Below the pieces are notes generated by a model. The model was not told the DNA's origin and made no database searches. It worked only from the letters and a program-made list of their open reading frames with translations. Positions 37,514 through 48,856 of a stretch of 64,000 nt of DNA are shown here, piece after piece. The stretch comes from Sisyra terminalis (taxonomy: Eukaryota; Arthropoda; Insecta; Neuroptera; Sisyridae): contig OY292274.1 in assembly GCA_958496175.1 (NCBI GenBank), forward strand, positions 46,262,630-46,326,629, read 5' to 3'. The position numbers were made by a program, and so were the translations under genes. How positions within the stretch are numbered: the stretch's first letter is position 1; each line of letters begins with the position of its first letter.

Positions 37514-37682
37514 CCTACTGGTCGCCAAGTAGTTATGGTGGCCGCTCCAATACTGGTTGGTATTGTGTTCAAATCTCGTATTGAGAAAACTTTCGATATT
37601 TCTTGATTTTTGAATTTTTAGTAATTGTAGAGTCGCTAAAGACCTTCGTAGTTATAAAACGATGGTATATAACATTAAAAAA
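37514..37682 (+). mobile_element. tRNA-derived SINE, copy 6 with target duplication
   Basis: The best-delimited copy. Direct repeats TATTTTCAA flank it at 37505-37513 and 37683-37691. The head CCTACTGGTCGCCAAGTAGT is followed by a box B-like GTGTTCAAATCTC at 37565-37577. The body landmarks TTTCGATATTTCTTG, GTAGAGTCGCTAAAGACC and GTTATAAAACGATG are present, then ACATTAAAAAA. The duplication indicates retrotransposition by a LINE endonuclease. Confidence 0.88.
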
Positions 37683-37807
37683 TATTTTCAAAACATTAAT
37701 GGTGGAAGATTTTCCTCCACCGTACATACGGAGCTTTTAATCGGTTTGCATTTTAAAACACATATTTATCCACTATAAGCTGTTTGTCAATTATGAAAAT
37801 ACCTAAA

Positions 37808-38140
37808 AGTTCAACTGTTTATACAATATACAAAATGTATTGTGGTCTTATTTATATAATATAATTAACAAAGGTAAACTATAAACATATATTTGAACAA
37901 AATTTCAAACAAATGTATCACTGACGTATTGCATAGCAATTACGGAGCAATGCAATACTACTTGATGACCACTGAGAAGAGATTGCTTGACAATCGAAAT
38001 ACGTATCAGGACAATACGTTAGTAATACATTTGGTGAACTTTTGTTCACATTTATGGTTAAAGTTTACTTTTATAAATTATATTATTTAAATAAGACCAT
38101 AATATATTTCATATATTGTATAAACAGTATAGCTGTTCAA
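37808..38140. repeat. Foldback element 3 with hammerhead-like centre
   Basis: Arms of about 100-130 bp are inverted copies: left ACTGTTTATACAATATACAA and TGTGGTCTTATTTATATAAT against their complements at about 38070-38128. An inner pair ACAAATGTATCACTGACGTA / CAATACGTTAGTAATACATT flanks the centre. The centre has CTGA at 37972-37975, a perfect 5-bp stem GATTG/CAATC (37981-37985 and 37991-37995) and GAAA at 37996-37999. No open frame. Confidence 0.75.
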
Positions 38141-38339
38141 AGTCAGCAAAAAAATCTAATTTGACTAGAAGTCCAACTATATTCCTTTTGAAGTAATAAA
38201 TTATACATATATAGTTGCAAAAGTGTACTCTGTAAGGTCTTAGTAGTATTTATATCTTGAATATTTTGTAAAAAAAATACATAGTACTTTCCTTTAGTTT
38301 GTGGCAAGAAAATTTGTAGTCTTAAGATCCGAATTTCCA

Positions 38340-38860
38340 TCTTAACCCGACCGAATCCCAATTTTCCCACCCCACCCCGTTTCCTAATTTATTATCCTGC
38401 GACGTTTTTTGTGACCTCTACGATCATTTAGATGTAAATGATAAGGACAAGGGAACCAAACGAGACAAGTGGGAGTCGGAACAAGGATAAACGAACGGGG
38501 AAAGACTCAAACTCGTAGGCTTTGCTCCTCGTCTTCACTTTCGTCTTCTGGCTAATAAACGAACCGGATACGGGATGAAAGGGATGAAGTCCTAGTTTCC
38601 CTCATAAAAGATAATTCCTATACAGCCAAAGAAATGCTCCTGCATTTAAAACAAGCATCACTCCCCCACCCCTCTCATTATTTCAACAAGAAAACAAGAA
38701 ATTTGAGTGGGGAAACACATGGAACAAATAAGAGACTTTGATAGGTGTAAGAGAGACAAACGCGGCAATTGTAATGAAGTTGTTAACCCTTATTGCCTCA
38801 CATTTGTTTTTACAAGGATGTAATGGGGATAATTTTATCACCACTCGCTCGATAAAGCAG
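38340..38860. promoter_or_regulatory. GC-richer noncoding island
   Basis: A compositionally distinct block, with ACCCCACCCCGTTTCC near 38370, GACAAGTGGGAGTCGGAAC near 38463 and ACTCCCCCACCCCTC near 38660. No frame is open over a useful length. Possible regulatory DNA. Confidence 0.2.
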
Positions 38861-38869
38861 AGAACGTGA

Positions 38870-40200
38870 TTTTTTTCCTATAATTGGATTTGTTTTATAT
38901 TATTTTTATTTATTTATTATTTTTATAATGAAACAAGCTGCTTTCAAATAACTCTCAATTTAAAAAAAAAAATGAAATTATGAAATTCAAAGGATTATTT
39001 CATTGATTTCAGTATGTACAGACCATAAAATTAATATTTAAACTTTTAATTATTTACAAATTCAAAAACTCACCTCCATATTAGGTTTACGATATTTCAT
39101 TTATAAAAAACGTTAACGCTGAATTGTTTTACGAAATTTTAATTAAATTATTATGAATCACTGATATAGGATTTATTCATTTCAATTAATTGAAATATTT
39201 TTTGAATAATTTTAAATTATTAATGCAAATAATATAATACCGAACAAAAGAACAAAAAAATAATAAATAGCGTTAAACTTAAAATTATATTTGTTTAGTA
39301 TTTTTTTAGGGAAATTATAATTTTGTTGAAGTGAAAAAGTTTTTTTTTTTTCTTTGTTCGTTTGAAAATATTATTAATATTTATGAGATCTAGTTAGTAT
39401 TCAAATAGAGTTTATTATATTTTAATTTTTTTTTTTTTGGTCACGGGAAATTTTTCTTGGAAGTATTTAAAATAAAACGTACTGCCTAGGGAATGGAGTA
39501 AAGAAATGAAAAGAAATAGAAGAATTTTAATAAGGGTGAGTTATGAAAAATGGTTTGTGAGCTTATGATTTTTCTAAAGAGATTCTACCAATACAGATTG
39601 AATATGTTAAAATTGGTTGGAATTAAAAGAAAATGTTTGGAAAAAAAATTATATAAGGAGTAGACGTAGAAAAAATGAGGTTACAAGAAATGGTTTTATA
39701 GTTAAATATTCCAATAATGGTAATATTTTTAAAAGTAAGGAAAATTTCTTATTTGCTTGAACTTTATTTTAGAATTATGTGTTTTGAGTTATTTTTACAC
39801 AGGACGTAGCACTATAAACCGATTGATTTGAAAAGAGCTTCACCTCCTTCCTTATTATTATATGGGGGTTAATGGTGGAGTAGTTTGAAAGACAAGAACA
39901 TAAAATTTGTATTCTGATTTTTTAGTTAACTAAATGAAGTGTTTCGTGCAATAGTGCATTTTTTACTTTCCGGATGACATTCTGGGTGCAGTGTGCTTTC
40001 CGTTTAGGGTTAAATGTTCCTCCTTCCGGTTGTATTCCAATTCCGAATCAAAATTTTTCATGGATGAATACAATGGAAATTTCTACAAATATGTCGTCAA
40101 TAAAGGGTCCACAAAAACATCGCCAAAAACTTAAATTAAGAGGATCCGAATAGTGATCCAATAATGTCCAACGTGCTCAATCCAGAAACAGGAACTCTAT
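38870..40200. other. AT-rich noncoding DNA
   Basis: No gene seen in the first kilobase. The last 250 bp are more balanced and may be the unreadable 5' part of the transposase remnant that follows. Confidence 0.35.
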
Positions 40201-40249
40201 CCGGAGCGTAATGAGACGTAGTTGAAAGAGGTCTGGTACAGAGGTAAAA

Positions 40250-40525
40250 CAGCAAGGAGCAAGGATTTTCTTGTAATTTTTGTGTACCCGGGCGCCCCTA
40301 CGATTTAAAATAGCCAGCACGTTCTCCCAATTTATCACCATGTGACTTTTTCCTGGGATAGTAGGGATACTTCATATTTCTTGTTTATAATGACCATCCC
40401 AGAATTCTAGAATTCCTCTAGAACAACATTTGTGTCGGAATTCTCGTACCAATGTTTGGAAGAATGCACGAAAATTTCTGGAGAAGGCTTATTCAGTGTC
40501 TGGACTCTCAAGGACGTTATTTGAG
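40250..40525 (+). pseudogene. DDE transposase remnant (Tc/mariner-like, C-terminus)
   Basis: In one frame with several stops, PARSPNLSPCDFFL (from 40314) matches the PPRSPDLTPCDFFLWG motif around a catalytic acidic residue in insect mariner-like transposases. LVYNDHPRILEFL and MHENFWRRLIQCLDSQGRYF (ending about 40524) match the closing CL--NGGHFEH region. Only the C-terminal third is readable; inverted repeats were not found. Inactive. Confidence 0.65.
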
Positions 40526-40729
40526 TAATACAGTATTAAAAATCATTAAAAATTAAACCTTTTATATTAACTAAGGAAAAGATTTAAGTTATGGTCATTA
40601 TGTATTAGTCTATGTTTTATTCCAAATCAAAATTCGTTCATCTGTGACGCTCCATTCTGTATAAATGTAATTGTATCCATTGAAAAAACTTTACTAAATT
40701 ATATCAATATGGTATTTTTGGTATACTTT

Positions 40730-40852
40730 TCTCTTTTGTAGCTAATTTTTTATTATGGACTGATTTATTCGTTAATTAAATTAAACATAATAGAAAATGC
40801 AACGTTAATTGCCATATTTATGTCGTTAAAAGGGATATGAGCCAAAAAAATG
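40730..40852. mobile_element. MITE family B, half copy
   Basis: ATTATGGACTGATTTATTCG, then AATTAAATTAAACATAATAG and AAAATGCAACGTT match the right arm of family B. The left arm is missing. Confidence 0.6.
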
Positions 40853-40859
40853 TAAAAAA

Positions 40860-41355
40860 TATGATTTTGGTTAAAAAAACTGTACAAAATGTTGCATATT
40901 GAACTACAGAATGCATATTTATTGAAATATCATCAATATTAATATTTTTGCTTTTATATTACTTAGGTTGATTTTAGTAATAGGTGCAAACAGTATGTTT
41001 TATAGTCAATTTATCACATATTGAAAAAAGGTTCTATGGATTTCTCCGTAGATCAACAAAAAAAAAACAAATAACTAAAGAAAATAAAAGAATATATCAA
41101 ATCTAATAGTTATAAAAAGAAAAGAGAAAATTAGCAGAGGAGATAAATAATATTATCGACCAATGACTCTGAATTTATTTAATTGCTTCTTACAAAAGTC
41201 ATAAAGCAATGCACAAATCGATCGCATAAAATGCACTGTACTGCACATTTTTCTAATGATGTCATTCGCTATTATTACATAAATACGTTTAAATTTCAAG
41301 TACCATAAAATTCTCAAATGACATCAACATCAAATTCAAGCCAATAAAACGATAT
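40860..41355. other. AT-rich noncoding DNA
   Basis: Nothing recognised. Confidence 0.45.
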
Positions 41356-41359
41356 AGCG

Positions 41360-42000
41360 GCCGGGACAATCTCAAAGCTATATAAATACGAGCCCACACA
41401 TTCCCAACATAATAGTAAGCATATCTAGTCGAAGCAAAAAAGAATGAAAAGTAAGAAAAAAATCTTGAAATGCGGAAATGACAAGAAAATTTATTGCTAA
41501 AACGCGAACAAAGACCAAATAATTTTGATGAATGAATTCAAAAGACAGAGGATCAAACATGCTCATATCCCACTTCATCCCTAATGGCATCTCTCTCGTT
41601 TCTCTAAAGTGCGTATCTATTTTTAGCGGTTCGCTTATTTTCTTTTTTGGCCACGTGCTATTTGACACTCTCGATGTTTTCTCCCCCCTCGTTTTTCCAT
41701 TCATGCTGCTATGAAAATTATAACAATTTCTCTAATACCCACGTTTTCCAGAGCTCCGTTCAATTCCGAAATGAACAATTTTAAAATTCTTACATTTCAT
41801 ATTTTTTTAAATCATTAATTTAAATAGTTGGCCTTGGTTTATAATTAAGCCTATTAAGCGGAATATTCAAATTGGGCGATGCGTCTAATTGTAAACAAAT
41901 AAATTGGGAAAAAAATTAATTGGGATCTGGGCGACCGGGAGTGGTAGGGAATAAAAACGAAGAGATTGGGACGGAAGGCAAATGAACAGCTTTGTATAAT
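41360..42000. promoter_or_regulatory. GC-richer noncoding island with forkhead-like site
   Basis: TTGTAAACAAATAAATTG near 41890 matches the forkhead consensus TRTTTAC on one strand. CACGTG (in GGCCACGTGC, about 41651) is an E-box. Overlapping open frames on both strands (41378-41704 minus, 41532-41714 plus) look like chance frames. A regulatory role is inferred only. Confidence 0.22.
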
Positions 42001-42945
42001 ATTTTATTACTTACATATAAATTAAATGTATTTTATTTCGTTTTATTAAACGAGTTTTATATTGAATTTAATTAGAATTAATCGAGATTTGTTAAGAGAA
42101 ACATTTAAAATTTAAATTCTTCAAATTAAAAATTGTTCTACGATTAATCTATAGTGAAACTTCAAGCTTGAAAAGTGTTAGAGATAATCTACAAACGTGT
42201 AATAATTTAAATGAACAGCAATACCTCAAGAGTACCATTTCGATCAAAGAAATTTGCGACCCAAAAAAAAAACATTTTATTTTTTTTCCATTCAACGTAT
42301 AACATTCCTAAATCACAAAATAACATATTTTTATAATTACCATAATAAAATCTGAGAACCTCGATATTATAATAACCTGTATAAATTAACAGCATTTTTA
42401 TTCCTTTCCCCTCAGAACCCAAAACTGCTTCTACGTTAAATACAAAGCCTCTATAACTTAAAACGATGTTGTGCCGACTTTAATAACTTAAAGTATTTAT
42501 TAGTGACTCATTTCAAACGTATGTATTTAACAAAAGATTCCTGGAATAAATTTCTCGTTCATATTGCTTGCAAGTGTTATTTAGATGGCTGTAATTCAAC
42601 AAAATGTACTGTAAATAAATTTTTGAATCTTTACATTATGATATCCTCTGGTTCTTTACTTATGCAAAGTTTTAACCTGTTTGTTTATAACTTAACCTAT
42701 ATGTTTATAACCTAAATTGTTTATACCTGAAGATATACACTTTTGATTTTAACATGGAAAGTTATGATTAATTTCTATTTCCAGCAATGCATTGTTGAAA
42801 AATATGACCAATTCAATAATATTTTAACAAAAAAATTCAAAAGAGACATTTTATTGTAGTTATTTGCGGTCTATTATAATCCTTATTCACACCACATTGG
42901 GAGTCATTACGTATTTTAATTACGAAAAAATTGTATAGAAAGTAA
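42001..42945. other. AT-rich noncoding DNA
   Basis: Nothing recognised. Confidence 0.45.
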
Positions 42946-43362
42946 AGCCAACTGATGGACGAATAATCAAGTCAGCCGATCCAAAACTAGTAGATACCAC
43001 TGAGATGTAGATTAGAGTGAACTCGTTTGTCAAACTGTCAAAAATATATTAAGTGTCATCGGATCCCCACTTTCTTGATTATTTCTCTTACCAGCCTACT
43101 TCAACACCGGCTTAGAGAAGAGAAAAAATACTTTATAGAAATATGCTCTGAAACGGATACGAGGTCTCGAAAAATTAAGCGGAAATAACAATTTAAATTT
43201 AATATTGGATTTATGGAGCTAGTTCACTCTAATATTCATTTCAGTGGTAGAACTGAGTTCAAATCTCAAAACGAGCAAATTTTTAATATTCATTACCTTA
43301 CGGATTTTTATTAACCGTAGAGTCCCTTAAGATTCATTTGTTAAAAAACGGTAAAAATCCAT
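42946..43362 (+). mobile_element. tRNA-derived SINE, copy 7, split by a MITE
   Basis: The 5' part (AGCCAACTGATGGACGAATA to about 42994) and the 3' part (from about 43250, GAACTGAGTTCAAATC, then GAGCAAATTTTTAATATTC) belong to one SINE. A 251-bp element sits between them at the point just before box B. Confidence 0.75.
42997..43247. mobile_element. MITE with TA target duplication (Tc1/mariner-type)
   Basis: The terminal inverted repeats are about 30 bp: left CCACTGAGATGTAGATTAGA, right (reverse complement) CCACTGAAATGAATATTAGA, both continuing into GTGAACT. The dinucleotide TA borders both ends (42995-42996 and 43248-43249). No transposase frame. The TA duplication fits the Tc1/mariner superfamily; other TA-inserting families are possible. 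Confidence 0.8.
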
Positions 43363-43720
43363 TTATTAATAGTTTCTTTTGGTACATATATTTTAAAATA
43401 ATCCTACGATAAAGAAATCGTTAAATAAATCCGATTGTAAAAGATATGTTTACAGTTCATTATTTTTTAGGATAGAAACAGGTCTAAAATTCTCAAATTT
43501 CAATTAGTCTTGTTTAAACCAAAATTTAAAAAATATACCTATATGTAAAAATATATACTTTTGGCTGCAACAAAGCCAATTGAAACTTTTGAAGTTCGGA
43601 GCTTTTTGTAACCTTAGAAATAATAAGCTAAGTATATCTTTTACAATTGGATGTATTTAACGATTTTCAACAGAATTATTTTTTTTAAGATACTTTGATA
43701 AATTAAAAATATCTATTTTT

Positions 43721-43847
43721 TTCATTTTATAACAACTAATACCTTCAGTGATTCAGTAATTGAAAAATATTCAAAATTTGCCTTGTTCAAGATTTAAACT
43801 CAACACCAACTTCTTTTGGAACCTAGACCACTCGTCCACCAGTAGAT
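43721..43847 (-). mobile_element. tRNA-derived SINE, copy 8
   Basis: On the minus strand: ATCTACTGGTGGACGAGTGG, a box B-like GAGTTTAAATC, ATTTTGAATATTTTTC and GTTATAAAATG at the 3' edge. It lies in inverted orientation about 360 bp from copy 7. Confidence 0.75.
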
Positions 43848-43849
43848 TT

Positions 43850-44130
43850 TTAAATAATTTTATTGTTTAGATAATTTTTCGGTAAATGAAACAACCAATA
43901 ACAGAAATACAGTGTGAATTTACTTTAAAAAAATAATAATAGTCAAATTGTAAAAAAATCGCAATTAGTTTAAGCTAGGCTCTGATGCAGGAAGGAGGAA
44001 GATAAAACATGCTATCCTCTAACTTAGCAACAAAATGCTTAATTTTAAGCAATGAAGCAATTATAAGTTATGATAAAACGGTTTTTCTTAAAAATCACAA
44101 CGCAAAGCAATTATTATATTGATTTCAAAT
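43850..44130. other. AT-rich noncoding DNA
   Basis: Nothing recognised. Confidence 0.4.
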
Positions 44131-44136
44131 ACTTAG

Positions 44137-44300
44137 GGACGGCGTTCATGAATAGATAGCCCATATTCATAAGATAACTATTTAATAGATAGAGATTTAT
44201 CTGTAAGATAAATCCTAAACAGTTATCCTATCCTTATCATTATTTCTAGGTGGAAATACAAATGTATTTTCTATCCTCCGGATAAAAATTTATTTAGCAA
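44137..44300. mobile_element. Possible MITE fragment rich in GATAAA words
   Basis: GGGACGGCGTTCATGAATAG at the left edge, then alternating GATAACT, GATAGAGATTTATC and GATAAATCC words up to GTGGAAATACAAATG and CCTCCGGATAAA. This resembles internal and terminal parts of insect MITEs with GTTCATGAATA ends. No right terminus was seen. Confidence 0.35.
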
Positions 44301-44309
44301 ATAAACGTC

Positions 44310-46190
44310 GCAATCTAGATATATGACAAAATCGAACCGAAAACTACCAGAGTAAAAATAATCCATGTTATAAGTCACGAGTAGTACGCTTGATGATAGG
44401 TAGTCCTTACAACGTAAAGAAGCCTATCTTGTATAATAGTGTGTATTTCACAGCTAAAGAAAAAAATCTTTAATAAAATATCACCAGTTGAATTTCCATT
44501 GAAAATCGATTCAAAAAAACTTGCCGGGTTTACCTTCAAAATATTTAATAAAACCACAGTTTCAAAAAACAAGTCATAAGTATAGTTGATTTGTGCTTGA
44601 CTTCAGCGGTACTAACTTGGGTAATGAAGGAACCGAATTTTTATGTTTTTAAGTGCATCAAATAGTACTTTCGATTAAAATTAATGAATTGAAAATAAAA
44701 ATCTGGATATATTAAAAATAAATGTATTTTTTCTGTAGATACAATTTAAAGGAAACATCAAGCAAGGTTTAAAAGTTTGCCATTTATTGTTTTACTAATA
44801 TAAAATAAACAATAGTAGAAAATTGCAAGAGTTATATCAATTTAAAAATGAACCTTTATTCAATTTTTTCCTCCAATCTTGTAGGTAATAAACATTTGTA
44901 TGTCTGTAAAAAAATCCTGTATGTCCTATGAATATTCTGTAAAATCCTGTGTAATTTTAGTGTGAATCTGGTCAAATATTGAATATCCCATTTATCGTAC
45001 AAATCGGGACGTTTCTTCAGGATAAGTGACATAGTTTTCGGTCAGTATGTTAAGTGAAAACGATTACATCGTTGCAAGCTATTAAACATAAATGGTGTGA
45101 TTAAGGCCCTTTTGCTCGCAATTAAATCGATTCAATCTCGAAACCAACCAAATTGAAATTTCAATACAAAAAGAGGTTGTTCCATCGAAAAGCACTTACT
45201 TTATATCTATTGTTTCAAAACAAGTATACAGTTCTATTGTTCAAGGTAGTACTATTGGCTTATTGATTCAACCACTTGATTAAAAATAATCCTCAAATGA
45301 AGATCAAAAGCCTGGAAATAATTAGGTCAAAAGCATACATTTTCATTTACAAGGATCAAGAGGAGTTTGTTATTATCGCAAAAATAGTTCATATAAATCG
45401 AACAAATAAAATAAAATTTGATTAACCTATATTTATCCAATAAGAACTAGTTGACTAAAGACAACGTTTTTCAATCAAAATCAATTCAATTGATGGCATT
45501 TTTTGTGAACTCAAAGCTTTTGAGCTTTCATGTTATTTTTTGATTGTCATTTATTTGTAGATGAAACAAACGAATCCAACCTCAAGGCTGTCTTGATTAA
45601 AAAAGTAAAGCTGGTCGTAAAAAGAATAATTTGGTAAACGTTTTCTCCTTTTTTTTTAACCAAAAAAATATTTTTCTCGACATTTGGACAATTTTTTTTT
45701 CTTTTTTGAAAATTCATTGAATCGAAAAACAACATCAAGAGGAGTATACAAAAGGCAGCTGCGTAAAAATTGTTAAACTCACCAAAAACGTACGTGTTTT
45801 GTTTTTCAAAACAAACGACAAACGGGTGTGAGATGAAATGAGAAGAAAATAAAAGAAACAAAGTGTGGTGGAAAAGTAGAATTTAAAATTGTTTCATGTT
45901 TTGGAAATAATATTTTTTTTACATTTCAAATTTCGCTCGAAGGATAAAGGAAATTGAGATGAAAATTAAAATTTTAAAATATGCCTTTAAGATGAAAAGG
46001 ATGTTAATCGTATATAAGGAAAAAAGGAAATGTTAAGCTTTTTCTCTTTTCTTAGCTTCAAATTCAATTCAAACATTGAAAATTCTTTAATTTTTTTCCA
46101 GCCTTTAATTAATATATAACAGATGATAAAATTCAGATCTCAGTTTTTATTAAATAAAGAAGACAATTCAGATTATTTGAAGATCTGATT
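44310..46190. other. AT-rich noncoding DNA
   Basis: No gene. The 104-codon minus-strand frame at 45547-45861 is rich in F, L and K from T/A runs and looks like a chance frame. Confidence 0.4.
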
Positions 46191-46198
46191 TTTTTTTA

Positions 46199-46227
46199 CG
46201 TTTCGTTACGTATTGGAACTTCATCAG
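46199..46227 (-). other. Isolated hammerhead-like motif
   Basis: On the minus strand CTGATGA (46221-46227) is followed after about 16 nt by GAAACG (46199-46204). The intervening sequence can pair only weakly (GTT/AAC). It shares CTGATGAAGT with the foldback element at 30.3-31.0 kb. Confidence 0.35.
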
Positions 46228-46942
46228 GCTTCTATAAAAATTAAAATAATTACAAAATGTGTCAATTATACATAAATTTCAAAATTATAATAATATATAT
46301 ATAATATCGATAATATAAAGTATTTGTAACTAAATAATAATAACTAACTCATAATTTCAAAATATGACAAATATTTTAAGAGATATTCTAACAAATAATT
46401 AAATATATACTAAAATTGATTAATAAAATACCTTGAATCCCAAAAAACTTTTTACTTTAGTTTCAGTTTAAACTCAATAAAATAAATAAAAATTAAAAAC
46501 TTACACACTGTATAGGTTCACCAATTAAACTGTAAAGTCATTTTTATACTATTTTTTTTTAAATTAATAAAGTAAATTAAATTATATCCCACTCAAATTT
46601 TCTGGGTCTGTTTTAAAATTTACAGTATTGTTTAAAAATATGTGAATCATTTCACTAATATTACGTTTTTAATTAACTTTATCTTTTCTAAAATTTTGAC
46701 ATTATTAAAATCGAACTGATGACTGATGTCTCTATGTGATGAAAAGGCATAACGCAGTATTGTCCTTGAATTTATCAGCCTTTCTACAACTATACTCATA
46801 TTGAAAAATGCTACTGCCCAGATACTATTTTGTCTGTCCAATATTAACTATATATAACACGGGACGCTATAAACAATATTTGAATTTTTTTATCATTTAT
46901 CTCTCTTTTAACTTAATATAATATAAGACCAGATATTGTGCA

Positions 46943-46982
46943 TTTTCCAGACCTTATGCATTAAGATGCACAATTTTCTTAA
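46943..46982. repeat. 40-bp direct repeat, copy 1
   Basis: It starts TTTTCCAGACCTTATGCATT and ends GCACAATTTTCTTAA. The same 40 bp recur at 48352-48391 with one mismatch, while the flanks are unrelated. Confidence 0.85.
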
Positions 46983-47099
46983 TGGTTCCGATTTATTAAT
47001 ATATAATTTATTAATTTTATTAATATATAACATTATATCAATAAGTAATATTTATAAATTGTTATTGTGCTAGAATTAAATATTAAAAATGATTAAAAA

Positions 47100-47770
47100 T
47101 CGAACACGACATGCTTATCAGGGGTAGGGTGGTGAACTATAGAAGGATTGTTAAATTTGACCCGGCAAAATTAATCGGCCAGTCAAGCTTAAAGGTCGAT
47201 CTGACCAACATCTTTCAATCTCATTTCCTCCATCCAACCGACTCACCTTTGAGCCAAACCAAAATGCCTTTCAACCCCAAATTCGTTACTTCTCCCATTT
47301 ACAACCCTTCCCGATTGATTTCAAGAGTTAGGCCATTCGTTGAAAACGAAGCCAACAGCAGCCCCAAATTGCTCTAGATGACCATAAATTCTTATTCATC
47401 GCATTCACATATCGGCAGTAGAATGTTTCAATAACGCCACTTTTCCAATGCACATAAACTTATCCTTCTTTACCACCATTCTCACATGACCGTCAATTGT
47501 TATGTAAATTATAGAGTTCAATGGATTCTGGCATCACTTGTTTTTTCAATTTCATAAGTTATTGTTTTAATTAGTCAAATGGCCGACTCTTCGTTTCAAT
47601 TAAATGTAAAGTTGGCGTTGACAGGAATTGTTGGGATTGCCGAGCCTCTCCCTGGCCCCGTCACTCCTAGAACCGATGTTTTTTTTCGTTTTTTTTTCCC
47701 GGTGCCTCATTTCATTTTGAGGCTTCCACGCCCTTGGCAAGTAATAATGGTAATTATTGGAAAAGCATAG
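47100..47770. promoter_or_regulatory. GC-richer island, candidate conserved noncoding block
   Basis: Two subregions, 47110-47390 and 47579-47770, have balanced composition and open plus-strand frames of 88 and 63 codons. The frames contain no motif or composition typical of protein. GTCAATTGTTATGTAAATTA near 47491 looks like a cluster of Sox, homeodomain and POU-type words, and TTCAATTAAATG lies near 47594. Regulatory DNA is the more likely reading. Confidence 0.25.
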
Positions 47771-48351
47771 AAGAAAGATGAACTATTTAAAAAGGTGATG
47801 TCATGGAAAAAAATATATGTTCTTAAAAACGGGAATTAGCTTTAAAACTGTTTTTTTCTAAGAGAATTGTTAATTTGTATATCTTTTATTTCGAAATAAA
47901 TAGCTGGCTAATAATAATTTAGCATTTTGATTACTAACAACGCAATAGGGGACCCTTATTTTTGTGAATATTTATAAAATCTTAATTTGATTAATTGGAA
48001 CTTATAATTATCTATTTTAAGATTCAGGCTTAAATTTTATTAAATTTTAGATTTAGCTTGATTTTGTCATCTCTATCAAAAGTTGCCAGTGATCTATACT
48101 ATAAACATATTATTGCTAAAATTTACGGACTGAACTCATTTTTAAGTTGTTTTTAGGTAAAAACTTGCAATTCTTTAATAATATATTAGAGTAGTATTTT
48201 TCATGAACATACAGAGGAACTTATTGTTTCCTTTTGCTGGAAATTTAGGCTTTCTAATTAACATTAAAAGTTTTCATTAGTTCTCATTTTCTTAAGTCGA
48301 TTTAATTACGGTACCAAAGGTTGGGTAAAACACGATTCAGGTTTTAATGAG
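47771..48351. other. AT-rich noncoding DNA
   Basis: Nothing recognised. Confidence 0.45.
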
Positions 48352-48391
48352 TTTTCCAGGCCTTATGCATTAAGATGCACAATTTTCTTAA
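48352..48391. repeat. 40-bp direct repeat, copy 2
   Basis: See 46943-46982. One base differs (CCAGG versus CCAGA). Confidence 0.85.
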
Positions 48392-48549
48392 GTTTCCAAG
48401 AAAGAAACTAAAAAAACTGAACTGCGTTCTTGTAACATTCATTGATTGAAAATAAATAATATGAAAGTCCAAACTCCTATTTTCTATATCTATAATAAAA
48501 TGATAATTTTAAATCAATATAATAGTAAGCAAATGTATATATTATATAA

Positions 48550-48706
48550 ATATGTCGGCAAAGACAGAGAACAAAGTATTGTCTTAAATATATACTAACT
48601 AATTGTTGTTGTCATTTGTTTCAACTGTCATTTTAAAGTCATTTAATTGCTAATTTTTTATCATTTGTTATTGTAGGCAGTGAATATTTCACAAGTAGTA
48701 GTTGTC
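48550..48706 (-). repeat. Interspersed repeat family A, copy 4
   Basis: In plus orientation GTCATTTGTTTCAACTGTCA, then GTCATTTAATTGC and GTGAATATTTCACAAGTAGT match the inverted copy at 6.8 kb. Confidence 0.6.
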
Positions 48707-48856
48707 ATTAATAATTATGTTTAATTAGTTTACATAATTAAAAAAAAGTTTTATAGTTTACTTATTTCAAACTGTCCAGAAATTAGTTTGTTGAAAAGTT
48801 GCAGTTCAAATAATTATTAAATTAATATTGTTGGAATTCTTATCCATGATTTTATT

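Noticed and set aside
41378..41714. Overlapping 108-codon minus and 60-codon plus frames as genes
   Set aside because: They are mutually antisense, show no motifs and contain hydrophobic runs typical of chance frames in T-rich DNA.
45547..45861. 104-codon minus-strand frame as membrane protein
   Set aside because: Its F/L/K-rich composition reflects A/T runs; no start context, motif or splice signals were seen.
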